From Desulfococcus multivorans (GTDB lineage Bacteria; Desulfobacterota; Desulfobacteria; Desulfobacterales; Desulfococcaceae): 64,000 nucleotides of DNA. Of this stretch, positions 7,638 through 17,072 are shown piece by piece. Made by a program: the position numbers and the translations under genes. Numbering within the stretch: the stretch's first letter is position 1; the number at the start of each line of letters is the position of its first letter. Location of the stretch: NCBI RefSeq assembly GCF_001854245.1, contig NZ_CP015381.1:3011001-3075000 (forward strand), in the 5' to 3' direction. Under the pieces are notes generated by a model, which did not search any database, was not told the DNA's origin, and saw only the letters and a program-made list of their open reading frames with translations.

Positions 7638-8825
7638 TCATGGGGACGTCTTTTTCCGATCTGTTCCGGACTTGATCGGCAGCGCTTCAATCCGCATCGG
7701 AATGCGGATTCTCTGTACCGCTAAAAACGAGGCGAGGCTCAAGCCCGCTCCGAACCAGAAAGGGATCCGATAGTCGATTATCCAGAGCATGCCCCCCAGG
7801 GCCGGGAAAAAAACAGCGGCAATGTGGTTGATGGTGAAGCCCACGGCCATGCTGGGGGCGATGTCCGCGGGATCGCCGATCTTCTGGAAATAGGTCCGGA
7901 TGGCGATGGCGAAATTGAAAAAGATGTGATCCAGGATATACAGAAGGGCCACCATCCATTTTTCCTGAACGATGCCGTACGCCGCGAAGATCAAAATCAG
8001 TGCCGCGTATTCCAGGGAGAGGACCCGACGCTCCCCGTACCGGATGATGCACCGGCCGATGAACGGACTCAGAAAATAGTTGACGATATTGTTCAAGACG
8101 AACAAAAGCGTAATCTCCCGAACCGAAAAACCGAAATTCTTCACCATCAGGAAGACCGCGAATGAGGTGAAGATCTGCCGTCTGGCTCCCGCAAGGAAGG
8201 TCAGAAGATAATAGAGACCGTAACGCCGTCTGAAAACCATCCGCTTTTGCTGGGGAACGATGTCCCTGTCGGTGGGATCCTGGGAAAATCCCCAGAAACT
8301 CACGGCGGCGACGAGACCGCCGAGCAGGAGAAAGAGCTGTTGAAAATCCATGATCCCGGCCGCCAGGTAGATGAACAGGCCCACGGCGATATTGGATGCC
8401 GCGGCCATGCTGCGGAGTTTGCCGAAGACCCAGGGGGACGTGTCCCGATCGAAATACTGGAGGGTAAGGGACTGGTTGGTGGTTTCATAGCAGTGAAACC
8501 CCAGACTCATGACGAAGGTCGTGAGGATCAGCCCGCCGTAGGACGGAAAGTATCCCGTGGCGGCGATCCCTACCCCGAGCATCAGAACCGAGAGGGCCGA
8601 CAGACGATGCTCCCGCATGATCAACAGGACATACACCACCAGAAATGTCATGAAACCCGGAATTTCACGGATCGATTGGATGATGCCGATATGGTGCCCG
8701 TCCAATCCCGCCGCATTGACGGCAAAATTGTCGAAGAGGGTCCGCCAGCCCTGAAGCCCCACCGTCGATGCGATGGTGAGCATCATCAAATATCGGTACA
8801 TGTGCTTTTTGGAAGCTGATTCCAC
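7638..8825 (-). CDS. MFS transporter
   Basis: This major facilitator superfamily permease has 395 residues and about 11-12 predicted membrane helices. Visible helices include SALSVLMLGVGIAATGYF, LFLLLGGLVAAVSFWGF and IAAVFFPALGGMLWIIDY. The substrate is not recognisable. The start is a GTG at 8825 with AGGA about 8 bases upstream. It is the last gene of a minus-strand cluster, following the broken radical SAM gene by about 9 bases and a methyltransferase-DUF2284 gene. A second MFS gene opens the cluster, so export of a shared product is possible. Confidence 0.85.
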   Translation of the reverse strand: MESASKKHMYRYLMMLTIASTVGLQGWRTLFDNFAVNAAGLDGHHIGIIQSIREIPGFMTFLVVYVLLIMREHRLSALSVLMLGVGIAATGYFPSYGGLILTTFVMSLGFHCYETTNQSLTLQYFDRDTSPWVFGKLRSMAAASNIAVGLFIYLAAGIMDFQQLFLLLGGLVAAVSFWGFSQDPTDRDIVPQQKRMVFRRRYGLYYLLTFLAGARRQIFTSFAVFLMVKNFGFSVREITLLFVLNNIVNYFLSPFIGRCIIRYGERRVLSLEYAALILIFAAYGIVQEKWMVALLYILDHIFFNFAIAIRTYFQKIGDPADIAPSMAVGFTINHIAAVFFPALGGMLWIIDYRIPFWFGAGLSLASFLAVQRIRIPMRIEALPIKSGTDRKKTSP

Positions 8826-8834
8826 AAGTTTTTC

Positions 8835-9726
8835 CTATATGCGAAGTTCAGCCGGAAAATTCTGAAGAATCTCCGACCGCGTTTCTTCGACATCCGGCGA
8901 CGTCACGACGGATTGAGCGCCCTCGAAACCAAAAGGGCCTGTGGGAATGAGCCGCCCCTCCCGGCGGCAGCGTCAATACCCAGAGGGCGCCGTCGGTGAA
9001 GTGAAACCATTCGACGCCGAAGCCGCGGTGGAGCGTTTCCATCTCATCCACGATCCGCTCCGGGTCCCGGAGGCGCATCCGTCTCCCGCCGAGGCCGGGA
9101 TAGACGCAGTAGGCGCAAGAGAGGTCGCACCCCCGCTTGCCTTCGATGCCCATGACCGCCACATAGCGGTTGCCCTCCAGGTAGTCGGCCGGTGAAAATG
9201 CGGCCGTATCCGGGGGCGGCAGGGCGTTCATGTCCACCGGAGCGCCCGCCGGGCTGCGTCGGATCTTTCCCCCTTCCCGCCAGAGCGTTCCCGGAACGCC
9301 TCCACCGCCTGCCGTCATCTGCGGCAAGGCGCGTTCTCCTTCCCCCACCAGCCCCACGTCGATCTCCGGAATTTCGGTCATAAGACGCTCGGGAAAGAGG
9401 GAGAAGGCCGGTCCGCCGGCCCAGATCCGGGCGTCCGGGACAAGGAGACGGCTCATGCGGGCGGCGGTCTTGAGAGAAGCGAGATACGAGGTCTGCTGAC
9501 CGGCCAGCGGGTCGATGTTCCGAAACGAGAGCAGAACCCGGTCCGGTCGGAATGTGAGCAGCCGCGCTTTGAGATCCTGCCAGGGGTCCAGAGAGCGGTT
9601 CATGTCAAGGGCCTGTTTGTCATGTCCCTCGGGGATCAGCCCCGACAGCCGCGCCAGTCCTAACGGATAGACCCGTTCTCCCGCCCCCAGATGGGAGGTG
9701 GGAACCTGTACCAGAAGAAATCGCAT
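8835..9726 (-). pseudogene. B12-binding-type radical SAM protein, internally deleted and frameshifted
   Basis: The first 245 or so codons encode an intact N-terminus: a cobalamin-binding-like domain (MRFLLVQVPTSHLGAGERVYPLGL) and a radical SAM core start with RGCDLSCAYC, the CxxxCxxC cluster motif near residue 200. After FHFTDG the frame becomes unlike the family and stops at 8848. In another frame the last bases read EGAQSVVTSPDVEETRSEIL..FPAELRI and stop at 8835, which looks like the genuine C-terminus. Related proteins have about 450 residues, so roughly 150 codons of the barrel are missing at the junction. It starts 3 bases after the methyltransferase-DUF2284 stop. The product is probably inactive unless the assembly is at fault. 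Confidence 0.75.
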
Positions 9727-9729
9727 GGG

Positions 9730-11295
9730 TTACTCCAACAACAGCAGGCCGACATAGGTCACCCAGTCGCCCCTGTCCCGCACCGGTCGAAGCGGCCACC
9801 CCACCCGCCCGGCCGTAGCGTAGACGTCGATGCCGCAGGCTTCCATAGCGGGGCGGGCCTTTTCGGGATGTCGGCAGACATCGTCGACGGGACACCTGTC
9901 GCAGACCGTGCAAGGGCCGGCGCCAAAGGCCAGGGCTTTGGGGAAGCCCTTCAGTAAGGCGGCCCGCTCCAGCGCCAGAAGACGGTGATGAAAATCCCTT
10001 CCGGGCGGGCTCCCTTGAACGAGGACGGCCCGGGAATATTCGGCCAGAAGCGACCGCAGGGCTTCAACCGGCATGGCATAAGGCGGACACTGTCGATGCC
10101 TGCCGTACCCTTTGCAACCGAACCGGCATTTCCAGGCGGGCCAGTGGGCCGTCACGATATCGGCAGGCGTGGTCATGGCGGCATCGACGAAGCCGATCTC
10201 CCGGGCGACTGAAGTCCATTCCTCCGGATCGTCGATGCCGTCCCCCCCGCCGACATCGCCGCCGGCCAGAATAACCGACGTGTCCGTTTCCAGATCACGT
10301 ACCACCACCCGCTTGACGCCCACGGCATCGAGCCATCCGACGATGTCCCGGCTCTCATGACAGGCCCCTTCGTAGGTGTTGAGCATCATGTTGAGGTCGT
10401 AAAAAGCCCCTTTATGGGGACGGATTCCCAAACGGTCGGGGAAATAGTCGTGGATCAGGATCAGACCGCCCGGTCGAAGCAGGATCACCGCCGCCGCAAG
10501 CAGATCCCGAGCCGTCTTTCGGCCGTAGGCATGGAGAAAATTGCTCATGATCACCAGCCCGAAGCTGCCGGACGCAAAAGGATGGCGACGGAAGTCACCG
10601 GCAACGGACAGTGTACGGGCCCAATCGCCGGGGCAAGGATGGATGCGGCGGCCGGCACGGATCACCTCGGCAAGGTCAAAAAGAACACCTGACGCCGTTG
10701 GACGCGTCTTGAGGATCGCCCGGCCCAGGCTGCCGGCGCCGCCTCCGACGTCGAGTAAGGGCCCACGCCAGGACTCATGTTCCAGAATGCTCAGGATCTC
10801 GGGGCTTTTTCGGCGGACGAGTCGATCCATGGACCGGACATACTGTTCGTTTCGGGTCCGGTAATCCGCGTCGGACGTTATCGGCGGCTGCCGGGGCCGG
10901 TCCGGCAGGGAGACCCTTTCGGCAAGAAGGGACCACCGGGGCTGCATATATCGGCGGTAGAGGAAGAAATCCCCCATGTAATCCGCGCTTTCGACCACAA
11001 GAAACATTCGGGCCTGCGGGCTGTTGACCCAACGGCCGTCGATTGCGTGCACAAGGGCTGTTCGCTTCAGTACCCGAAGCAGTCGGGCGAGGGCCTCGGG
11101 GCGAGATCCAGCGGCATCAGCCAGTTTGTCGATCCGATCCGCGCCTCTTTCGATCCAGCTGAACAGGTCCAGATCGAGGGCGGCAAACAGCACCTCGGAG
11201 TACCAATAAGCCGTGGCGAGGTCCTCCAGGTACTGGAATTGTTTATGAGCCGGATCCGATGTCTGAAACGGGAGGGCGGGGATTATCGGGTTCAT
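9730..11295 (-). CDS. class I SAM-dependent O-methyltransferase fused to DUF2284 metal-binding domain
   Basis: This is a 521-residue fusion. The first part (about 1-340) resembles small-molecule O-methyltransferases: a winged-helix dimerisation domain (LAAALD/RPEALARLLRVL region) followed by a Rossmann fold with LLDVGGGAGSLG and GGLILIHDYFPD. The last 160 residues match DUF2284, a Cys-rich predicted metal-binding domain: KCRFGCKGYGRHRQCPPYAMP, then CTVCDRCPVDDVC and a further MEACGID cysteine. I chose the ATG at 11295, preceded by AGGAAG; the in-frame upstream extension has no support. It heads a methyltransferase, radical SAM, MFS series and may modify a small molecule. The substrate is unknown. 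Confidence 0.85.
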   Translation of the reverse strand: MNPIIPALPFQTSDPAHKQFQYLEDLATAYWYSEVLFAALDLDLFSWIERGADRIDKLADAAGSRPEALARLLRVLKRTALVHAIDGRWVNSPQARMFLVVESADYMGDFFLYRRYMQPRWSLLAERVSLPDRPRQPPITSDADYRTRNEQYVRSMDRLVRRKSPEILSILEHESWRGPLLDVGGGAGSLGRAILKTRPTASGVLFDLAEVIRAGRRIHPCPGDWARTLSVAGDFRRHPFASGSFGLVIMSNFLHAYGRKTARDLLAAAVILLRPGGLILIHDYFPDRLGIRPHKGAFYDLNMMLNTYEGACHESRDIVGWLDAVGVKRVVVRDLETDTSVILAGGDVGGGDGIDDPEEWTSVAREIGFVDAAMTTPADIVTAHWPAWKCRFGCKGYGRHRQCPPYAMPVEALRSLLAEYSRAVLVQGSPPGRDFHHRLLALERAALLKGFPKALAFGAGPCTVCDRCPVDDVCRHPEKARPAMEACGIDVYATAGRVGWPLRPVRDRGDWVTYVGLLLLE

Positions 11296-11377
11296 TCTAT
11301 CTTCCTGACGTCTGGTGCCGAGCCAAAAAGGGTAGACAAGCACAGGATATCGATGACGTCAAGAATTTTGGCGGGAT

Positions 11378-12655
11378 TCAAACGGTTTCCAGGGTCTCTC
11401 GGGTCAGCGACGCCGCCCCGAAAGCGATGAGCGCGGCAACGAACAGCACCCAAAAAACCGCCTCGTACCCCGCTGGGGTAAATCCTTCCGCAGCGCCGCT
11501 CCGCTGTTCGAGAATGTATCCCAGCAAGGGTTGAAAAACGGCGCCTCCGGCAAAGGGAAACAGATTGACGAGACCTGTGGCCGTGCCGGCGATCCCGATG
11601 GGAAACAATTCCTTGTTCATGGTGAAGGCGATGACGCCGGCGGCATTGCCGAAAAAGGTCATGAAAAAGAAAATTCCGTAGAGCCCCCATAGCGGAATGG
11701 CAGCGGTTTTGAGGGCCAAAATTCCGATCACAAGCAGCATGCCTGTCGCACAAAGCATCAGAACCGGCTTCCTGCGCCGGAAAACCCGGTCGGACAGCCA
11801 GCTTACGGCAGGGGCGCCCACAACGAGCCCGACGGCCAGCATGACGAGGATGTGACCGGTCTCGGCTCGGCTCATGCCGTAAACATGAACAAGGTAGGGT
11901 CCCCCCCAGAGGCCGGCGATGGCGAAAAAAATTCCGAAATCGAAAAAGAACCAGACGGCCAGGGGCCAGAAGGCGGGACACGTGAGGACGGTTTTCATCC
12001 CTGCGGCCAGCCCGGTGCCCGGACACCCTGCCGACGGCGACGGTTCGAGCGGCGACGGCCATCCAAGGTCCCCCGGTCGGTTCCTTACGAAAATCCCGAC
12101 GAGGACCGCCATTATCAGCGTCAGGCCGCCCACCAGAGTGAAGGCGTTGCGCCATCCCACCCGGTTGCTGAGCCAGACCAGGGGCGTCGTGGCAATCAGC
12201 GTGCCGACACCGCCCATGGCCAGGAGAAGTCCGGTCATATAAGCGAATTCCCGTTTGCGGAACCATTCAGCCAGAATCTTGAGGGTGGGGACAAAGAGCA
12301 TGGCCGCCCCCACGCCCACGATGGTCCGGCCGATGATCGCCCACGCAACGGTCGTGGAAAACCCCATCACGACAGCGCCGCCGGCCGCGACCACGAAAAA
12401 TACGGTGATCGTCCTGCGCGGCCCCCAGGAATCCGACATGAGGCCTGCGGGAAGTTGCATCAGGGCATAGGGATAAAAATAGGCAGACCCCAAAAGCCCC
12501 GTCATCGAGCCGCCGGCCGAGAGATCCTCCATGATGTCGACGGCCAGGACCGCCGGGCATAGGCGATGGAAGTAGACGAGAATATACCCGAAAGAGAGAA
12601 GGATAAAGATGAGCCATCGATAGAGCAGTACGTTGCGCATTGCATCTGTGGTCAT
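11378..12655 (-). CDS. MFS transporter
   Basis: This 425-residue major facilitator permease has 12 predicted helices. The motif-A-like loop LPAGLMSDSWGPRRTITV follows helix 2, and a second WLSDRVFRRRKPVL lies after the central loop, as expected for two repeated six-helix halves. The sequence resembles the organic anion-type branch (RPGDLGWPS after helix 6), but the substrate is not identifiable. It lies 82 bases upstream of the methyltransferase-DUF2284 gene on the same strand and may be co-transcribed with it. Confidence 0.87.
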   Translation of the reverse strand: MTTDAMRNVLLYRWLIFILLSFGYILVYFHRLCPAVLAVDIMEDLSAGGSMTGLLGSAYFYPYALMQLPAGLMSDSWGPRRTITVFFVVAAGGAVVMGFSTTVAWAIIGRTIVGVGAAMLFVPTLKILAEWFRKREFAYMTGLLLAMGGVGTLIATTPLVWLSNRVGWRNAFTLVGGLTLIMAVLVGIFVRNRPGDLGWPSPLEPSPSAGCPGTGLAAGMKTVLTCPAFWPLAVWFFFDFGIFFAIAGLWGGPYLVHVYGMSRAETGHILVMLAVGLVVGAPAVSWLSDRVFRRRKPVLMLCATGMLLVIGILALKTAAIPLWGLYGIFFFMTFFGNAAGVIAFTMNKELFPIGIAGTATGLVNLFPFAGGAVFQPLLGYILEQRSGAAEGFTPAGYEAVFWVLFVAALIAFGAASLTRETLETV

Positions 12656-12863
12656 AAGCGTTCCATTGGGTTGGCGGTCAACAGGGGCGGTTTATGCACC
12701 ATGGATCCATACCATTGAACCGGACATCCTTCCACTGTTTTTCGGATTGACGCCTCGGGTTCAGAATCCGGTCTTTGCCGGAATGTTTTTTTTTGACCTC
12801 GATCCGATTATCCGCTAAGCTCCTCCCCGTTGTTTTAAAGCACAAACTCGCCAACGAAGCCAT

Positions 12864-13652
12864 ATGGACAACCATGCATTGTCCGTCCATCGCAGTGTTT
12901 TCCGGACACGAAATGGAGTTGCAACCTTGTCGACGCGTAAACATGAATTCATATCCGGAGCCCGGGACAGCTTTCCACTGCTCCTGGGGGCCTTCCCCTT
13001 TGGATTGATCTACGGCGCCCTTGCGACAACATCGGGCCTCTCGCCCGCCGCCGGGATGATCATGGCCCTCCTGGTCTTCGCCGGATCGGCCCAATTTATC
13101 GCCGTCGGCCTGGTGGCTGCCCGGGTCCCTGTGACGATCATCATCCTCACGACCTGCATCGTCAACCTCCGGCATATGCTTTACAGCGCCACACTGCTCC
13201 CCCACCTGAAACATCTCCCCCAGAGATGGCGGATTCCCCTCGCCTTCTGGCTCACCGACGAGACCTTCGCCGTCACTGTGCGGCGATTCCAACGGGAGGA
13301 TGAATCCCGCTTCAAGCACTGGTATCAGCTGGGATCGTCCATCGCCATGTATGTCAACTGGCAGTTCTGGTGCGGTCTGGGTCTGGTTCTGGGAGACCGG
13401 ATCCCCGACGCCGCCGGATGGGGGCTTGACGTCGCCATGCCGGTCACCTTCATCGGCATGATCATCCCTTTTGTCAAGAACGTTCCCATGGCGGTCTGCG
13501 TTCTCAGCGCGGGGGCAGCCTCCCTGCTGACCCTCAGCCTGCCTTACAAACTGGGCATCATCGTCTCAGCCTTCACGGGAATCTTTTCAGGCCTGATCAC
13601 CGCGAGAATCGTCAAAAAAACCGGAAAGGAGGCGTTGCGTGAACGTGTATGA
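12864..13652 (+). CDS. azlC: AzlC family branched-chain amino acid exporter, large subunit
   Basis: This multispanning membrane protein of up to 262 residues has the AzlC signature near its N-terminus (SFPLLLGAFPFGLIYGALA, then GSAQFIAVGLV and IVNLRHMLYSA). AzlC with AzlD exports branched-chain amino acids or their analogues. The start is uncertain: ATG 12864 gives an unusually long N-terminus, while TTG 12927 has GGAG 8 bases upstream and gives the more typical 241 residues. The 3' end overlaps the azlD start by 14 bases. Confidence 0.9.
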   Translation: MDNHALSVHRSVFRTRNGVATLSTRKHEFISGARDSFPLLLGAFPFGLIYGALATTSGLSPAAGMIMALLVFAGSAQFIAVGLVAARVPVTIIILTTCIVNLRHMLYSATLLPHLKHLPQRWRIPLAFWLTDETFAVTVRRFQREDESRFKHWYQLGSSIAMYVNWQFWCGLGLVLGDRIPDAAGWGLDVAMPVTFIGMIIPFVKNVPMAVCVLSAGAASLLTLSLPYKLGIIVSAFTGIFSGLITARIVKKTGKEALRERV

Positions 13653-13971
13653 GTGGCTGCTCATCCTGGGCATGGCGGGGGTGACCTTCGGCAGCCGTTA
13701 CCTGCTCTTTGGCCTGGCCGGCCGGATCAGGATGCCCGCCTGGGCGGCATCCTCCCTGCAGTACGTTCCACCGGCCGTTCTGACGGCCATTACCCTGCCG
13801 GCGGTACTGTTGCCCCAGGGAAAGTGGTACATCTCCCCCACCAACCCTTATCTGATCGCCGCCCTCGCCGCCGTGGGCATTGGTGCGTTCACGAAGAATC
13901 TTCTGGCAACCATCGCCGTCGGACTTGTCGCCTTTTTCGGTTGGCGATTCTTGCTGGCGTCGGTATCGTGA
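13639..13971 (+). CDS. azlD: AzlD family branched-chain amino acid exporter, small subunit
   Basis: This 110-residue membrane protein has about four helices and is the usual partner of AzlC. Its typical features are a TFGSRYLLF motif, the LQYVPPAVLTAITLPAVL helix and a C-terminal LLATIAVGLVAFFGWRFL helix. It starts with GTG 13639, preceded by AAAGGAGG at 7 bases, inside the last codons of azlC, so translation of the two is coupled. A flavodoxin-like gene converges from the other side. Confidence 0.92.
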   Translation: MNVYEWLLILGMAGVTFGSRYLLFGLAGRIRMPAWAASSLQYVPPAVLTAITLPAVLLPQGKWYISPTNPYLIAALAAVGIGAFTKNLLATIAVGLVAFFGWRFLLASVS

Positions 13972-14046
13972 CACCCCCGGGCATGGCTTGATCCCGCCGG
14001 GAAGGGACGCTTTGTTGTTTCCGCGAAGCGAGAGAGAGATTCCAAT

Positions 14047-14622
14047 TCAGGCGTTGATTTTCTTCAACAGCCAGGCCATGTTCCGGCCCAGGGTTTTCAT
14101 GGTCTGGAGGCCTTCTTCATCCTTGTCCACGTCTCCCTTGTCGAGGCCGATGCCCATGTTCCAGTAGCTGGATCCGGGAATGATCATCTGGCCGATGGTG
14201 AAAAAATGGTTGATGGAATCGAAGGTGTGCACGGATCCGGCGCGGCGAACCGCCACCACTGCAGCCCCCACCTTACGCCGGAACATCTCCCCGTTGGCCT
14301 TGGCCACCAGGCCGGCCCGATCGATGAGCGCCTTGAGATCCGCACTCATGTTGGCAAAATAGGTGGGGGATCCCAGGATCATGCCGTCGGCGGCGATCAT
14401 CTTTTCGAGGCAGTCGTTCAGCATATCCTGAGTGACCGCACATCGCCGATCCTTGTTTTCAAAACACTTATAGCAGGCGATACACCCCTGGATCTTCCTG
14501 CCGCCGATCTGCACCAGTTCGGTTTCGATGCCCGCTTTCTCAAGCTCGCCCAGAACGGTGTTGACGAGGCGGAAGGTATTACCGTCCTTTCGGGGGCTGG
14601 CGTTGAATCCGATAACCTTCAT
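14047..14622 (-). CDS. flavodoxin-fold NAD(P)H-dependent FMN reductase / iron-sulfur flavoprotein
   Basis: This 191-residue protein has the flavodoxin-like FMN-binding start (KVIGFNASPRKDGNTFRLVN) and the PTYFANMSADLKALIDRAG segment. A compact Cys motif (GCIACYKCFENKDRRC, about residues 47-62) is like that of iron-sulfur flavoproteins (Isf family), which move electrons in strict anaerobes. The ATG overlaps the larE stop by four bases, with AAGGAGG inside the larE 3' end, so the two genes are translated as a pair. Physiological electron partners are not evident. Confidence 0.88.
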   Translation of the reverse strand: MKVIGFNASPRKDGNTFRLVNTVLGELEKAGIETELVQIGGRKIQGCIACYKCFENKDRRCAVTQDMLNDCLEKMIAADGMILGSPTYFANMSADLKALIDRAGLVAKANGEMFRRKVGAAVVAVRRAGSVHTFDSINHFFTIGQMIIPGSSYWNMGIGLDKGDVDKDEEGLQTMKTLGRNMAWLLKKINA

Positions 14623-15506
14623 AATGACATCCCTCCTTTGTCCGCAAGAATTGAGGCGTTCGCTTCCCCCACGCCGTCCGGCGACCTTTCAGGATTCAGG
14701 CTTCCCGTACGGTAGCCCTCCAGATCCACGGCGATGCGGCGGAAGCCCAGGTCCTTGAAAAAAGCGACGACCCGGGAACGAAAAGGCTCCCGAACGATCG
14801 CGTCCAGGTCTCCGGTGGGAATCTCGATACGGGCCGATCGATCATCAATCAGCCGCACCCGGATTTCACTGCTGATTCCGGCATCCCGAAGGAACATTTC
14901 ACCGCAATCGATTCGCCGGAGCCTCTCCGCAGTGATCGCCATACCATGAGGGATTCGGGAAGCCAGACAGGCGGATGCGGGGCGATTCCAGACGCCAAGT
15001 CCCAGCCGGCGCGCCAGGATTCGAACCTCTTTCTTGGAGAAACCCGCCTCCCGGAGAGGGCTGATAATCCCCAACTCCCGGGCGGCCCGCCGACCGGGCC
15101 GGTAATCGTCCAAGTCATCGATATTTTCGCCGTCCAGGATATGGGCAACGCCCTTTTTCGCCCCTATCCGAACAATGTGCCCGAAACGCAATCGCTTACA
15201 GTAATAGCACCGGTCCACGGGATTGGTCCTGAAACTCTCGTGGAAGAGTTCATCCGTCGGAACGGTCATGTAAGGTACGCCGATCTCCAGGGCGAACCGG
15301 GCGGCCGCTTCCCGATCCCGATCAGGCATCGTCTCGGATACCACGGAGACGGCCAGGACATTCTCTCCCAGGACATCCCGACTCACGCGGAGCAGAAGCG
15401 TGCTGTCCACTCCCCCGGAAAAAGCGACGATCACCCGTCCCAATCCCTGAAGATGCGCTTTGAGCCGCTGATACTTCGCTTCAACATTCTCGCGGTCATC
15501 CGTCAT
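14619..15506 (-). CDS. larE: ATP-dependent sacrificial sulfur transferase LarE family
   Basis: This 295-residue PP-loop protein has the SGGVDS ATP-pyrophosphatase motif (residues 30-35) and the RPASACLASRIPHG motif, which contains the conserved cysteine region. LarE-type enzymes donate sulfur for the nickel-pincer cofactor of lactate racemase or related enzymes. No larA, larB or larC is in this window, so the substrate is unproven. I prefer the ATG at 15506; an in-frame start at 15554 would add 16 residues not expected in the family. A flavodoxin-like Fe-S protein is translationally coupled downstream. Confidence 0.88.
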   Translation of the reverse strand: MTDDRENVEAKYQRLKAHLQGLGRVIVAFSGGVDSTLLLRVSRDVLGENVLAVSVVSETMPDRDREAAARFALEIGVPYMTVPTDELFHESFRTNPVDRCYYCKRLRFGHIVRIGAKKGVAHILDGENIDDLDDYRPGRRAARELGIISPLREAGFSKKEVRILARRLGLGVWNRPASACLASRIPHGMAITAERLRRIDCGEMFLRDAGISSEIRVRLIDDRSARIEIPTGDLDAIVREPFRSRVVAFFKDLGFRRIAVDLEGYRTGSLNPERSPDGVGEANASILADKGGMSL

Positions 15507-15715
15507 TTTCGTTTCCGATCCGGACCCCTTTCGGTTGTCGTGAAACCCATCCACTCCAATTCAGGATGGAATTCCTTCGAAAACGGCTATATCACGCATG
15601 CGATCGCCACACAACCTGGATGATGAAATGGAAACCGGACGGACGACCAACGCGGAGGGCGACCTATGGTCGCCCTCCGACATGTCCGTAAAGGATAGGA
15701 TGGGAACCGTCGCAC

Positions 15716-16279
15716 TCAGTAGGTGGGACGCAGCCACACGGAATGGATGGCGTCCACGCTGTCTTTGACGGCCAGAAGTGCGTTGGCCAGACGGAAATAC
15801 ATCATCGTGATCCCAAGATTCTGGGCCAACACCAGAAGATACTCCACATCGTGCTCCGAAACCGCCCACGGAACGGCATCATAGAGCCTGAGTGCGCCGA
15901 TGATCACGCCGTGAAGGGATATGGGCGTCGATACGATGGATTGAATACCTTCGGCCCTGGCATTTTCGGGGTATTGGAGTTTGTCGCTTTTGGAGACGTC
16001 GCTCACGACGACCGGTTCGCGGTTGGATGCCAGCTTGATGCTTTTATCCACCAGCACCGGTCCCTTATTGATATAATTGATGCTCAGCCCGGAAGAGGCC
16101 AACAACTCCAGAGCCTCGAATTCAGGGTTCACCATGTAGACGGCGGCACCCTTGATGCCGAGGGTGCCGACCAGAAGTTGGGTCAGCCGGTTGGCCATGA
16201 TTTCCAGTTCGGTTGATCCGGTAACGGCATCAAAGAGAAGCTTGAGGACGCCAATGTCTATTCTGTTGTTGTCTGTCAT
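15716..16279 (-). CDS. GAF domain protein
   Basis: This 187-residue protein is essentially one GAF domain (about residues 20-165), with the typical SNREPVVVSDVSKSDKLQYP region and SIVSTPISLHGVIIGALRLYD strand pattern. GAF domains bind small ligands such as nucleotides or haem, or mediate protein contacts. There is no output domain, so it may act as a stand-alone sensor for a partner. ATG 16279 has AGAGGAGG upstream. It follows a universal stress protein gene by 100 bases on the same strand, suggesting a shared stress-response unit. Confidence 0.85.
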   Translation of the reverse strand: MTDNNRIDIGVLKLLFDAVTGSTELEIMANRLTQLLVGTLGIKGAAVYMVNPEFEALELLASSGLSINYINKGPVLVDKSIKLASNREPVVVSDVSKSDKLQYPENARAEGIQSIVSTPISLHGVIIGALRLYDAVPWAVSEHDVEYLLVLAQNLGITMMYFRLANALLAVKDSVDAIHSVWLRPTY

Positions 16280-16379
16280 GAATTCCTCCTCTTCTTTCAT
16301 GGCAGCCGCCCAAGGACTGCTGCACGCCGATAAGATTATCTCACAATGCCTCCGTAGGCCGGGTCGCCTCCGCAGGATC

Positions 16380-16844
16380 TCAGGTGACGATGAGCACCAC
16401 CACGTCCTCAACGCCCATCACGACCTTCTGGAATACGTGTCCCGTAAAAAATCGGGAGATCTTGCCGGATGTCCGGTTGAGGACAATGACATTGAAGCCG
16501 TCGGATTGGGCAAGATCGACGATGTCTTGTGAGATGTCTTTTTTAACGGGTGTGAAGAGGTAGGAGACCCGATCCCTGGAAAATCCGTTTTCAACGAGGC
16601 GGTCCCGCACCGCCTTGATCTTGTCCTCCTGCTCGCTGATCCGCTGTCTCAGATAAGTCAGGTTCTGACGCATCTTTTCCATGATCGTATTGTTCCGGGT
16701 TTCGATTTCCGGCGCCGGCGTGTACGCACTGAACAATGTCACCGCCACATCCTCCCGGGGCGCAAACATGCGGATGACAAAGTCAACGGCCTTCCGATCG
16801 TTCTCGGTAAAATTGTATGGCACCAACACCTTCTGTTTGGTCAT
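16380..16844 (-). CDS. universal stress protein (UspA family)
   Basis: This 154-residue single Usp domain starts MTKQKVLVPYNFTENDRKAVDFVIRM and has a central coiled helix (MEKMRQNLTYLRQRISEQEDK). The C-terminal GKISRFFTGHVFQKVVM segment corresponds to the ATP-binding GxxxxxxxGS region but is divergent. Such proteins modulate stress survival in the cytoplasm. AAAGGAGG precedes the ATG. The GAF gene follows on the same strand. Confidence 0.85.
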   Translation of the reverse strand: MTKQKVLVPYNFTENDRKAVDFVIRMFAPREDVAVTLFSAYTPAPEIETRNNTIMEKMRQNLTYLRQRISEQEDKIKAVRDRLVENGFSRDRVSYLFTPVKKDISQDIVDLAQSDGFNVIVLNRTSGKISRFFTGHVFQKVVMGVEDVVVLIVT

Positions 16845-17072
16845 CTGCCCCTCCTTTCTCCATATCCTGCCGGTTTCTGCGGTTTTGATCCGAATTCTTT
16901 ACGGATCCTCATATCATCAAACCCAAACCATCCGGGTCAAAAAGAAAGTTCGTCGGGAAAAACGATCGGCGTTTGCGTGGACAATTCGTTATCGAATCGC
17001 GGGAGGCTCTGAGGATATCGTAGATTCGCAGTCGGTTTCACGGGTCGGGCGGCAATCGATTTTATTTCTTTT

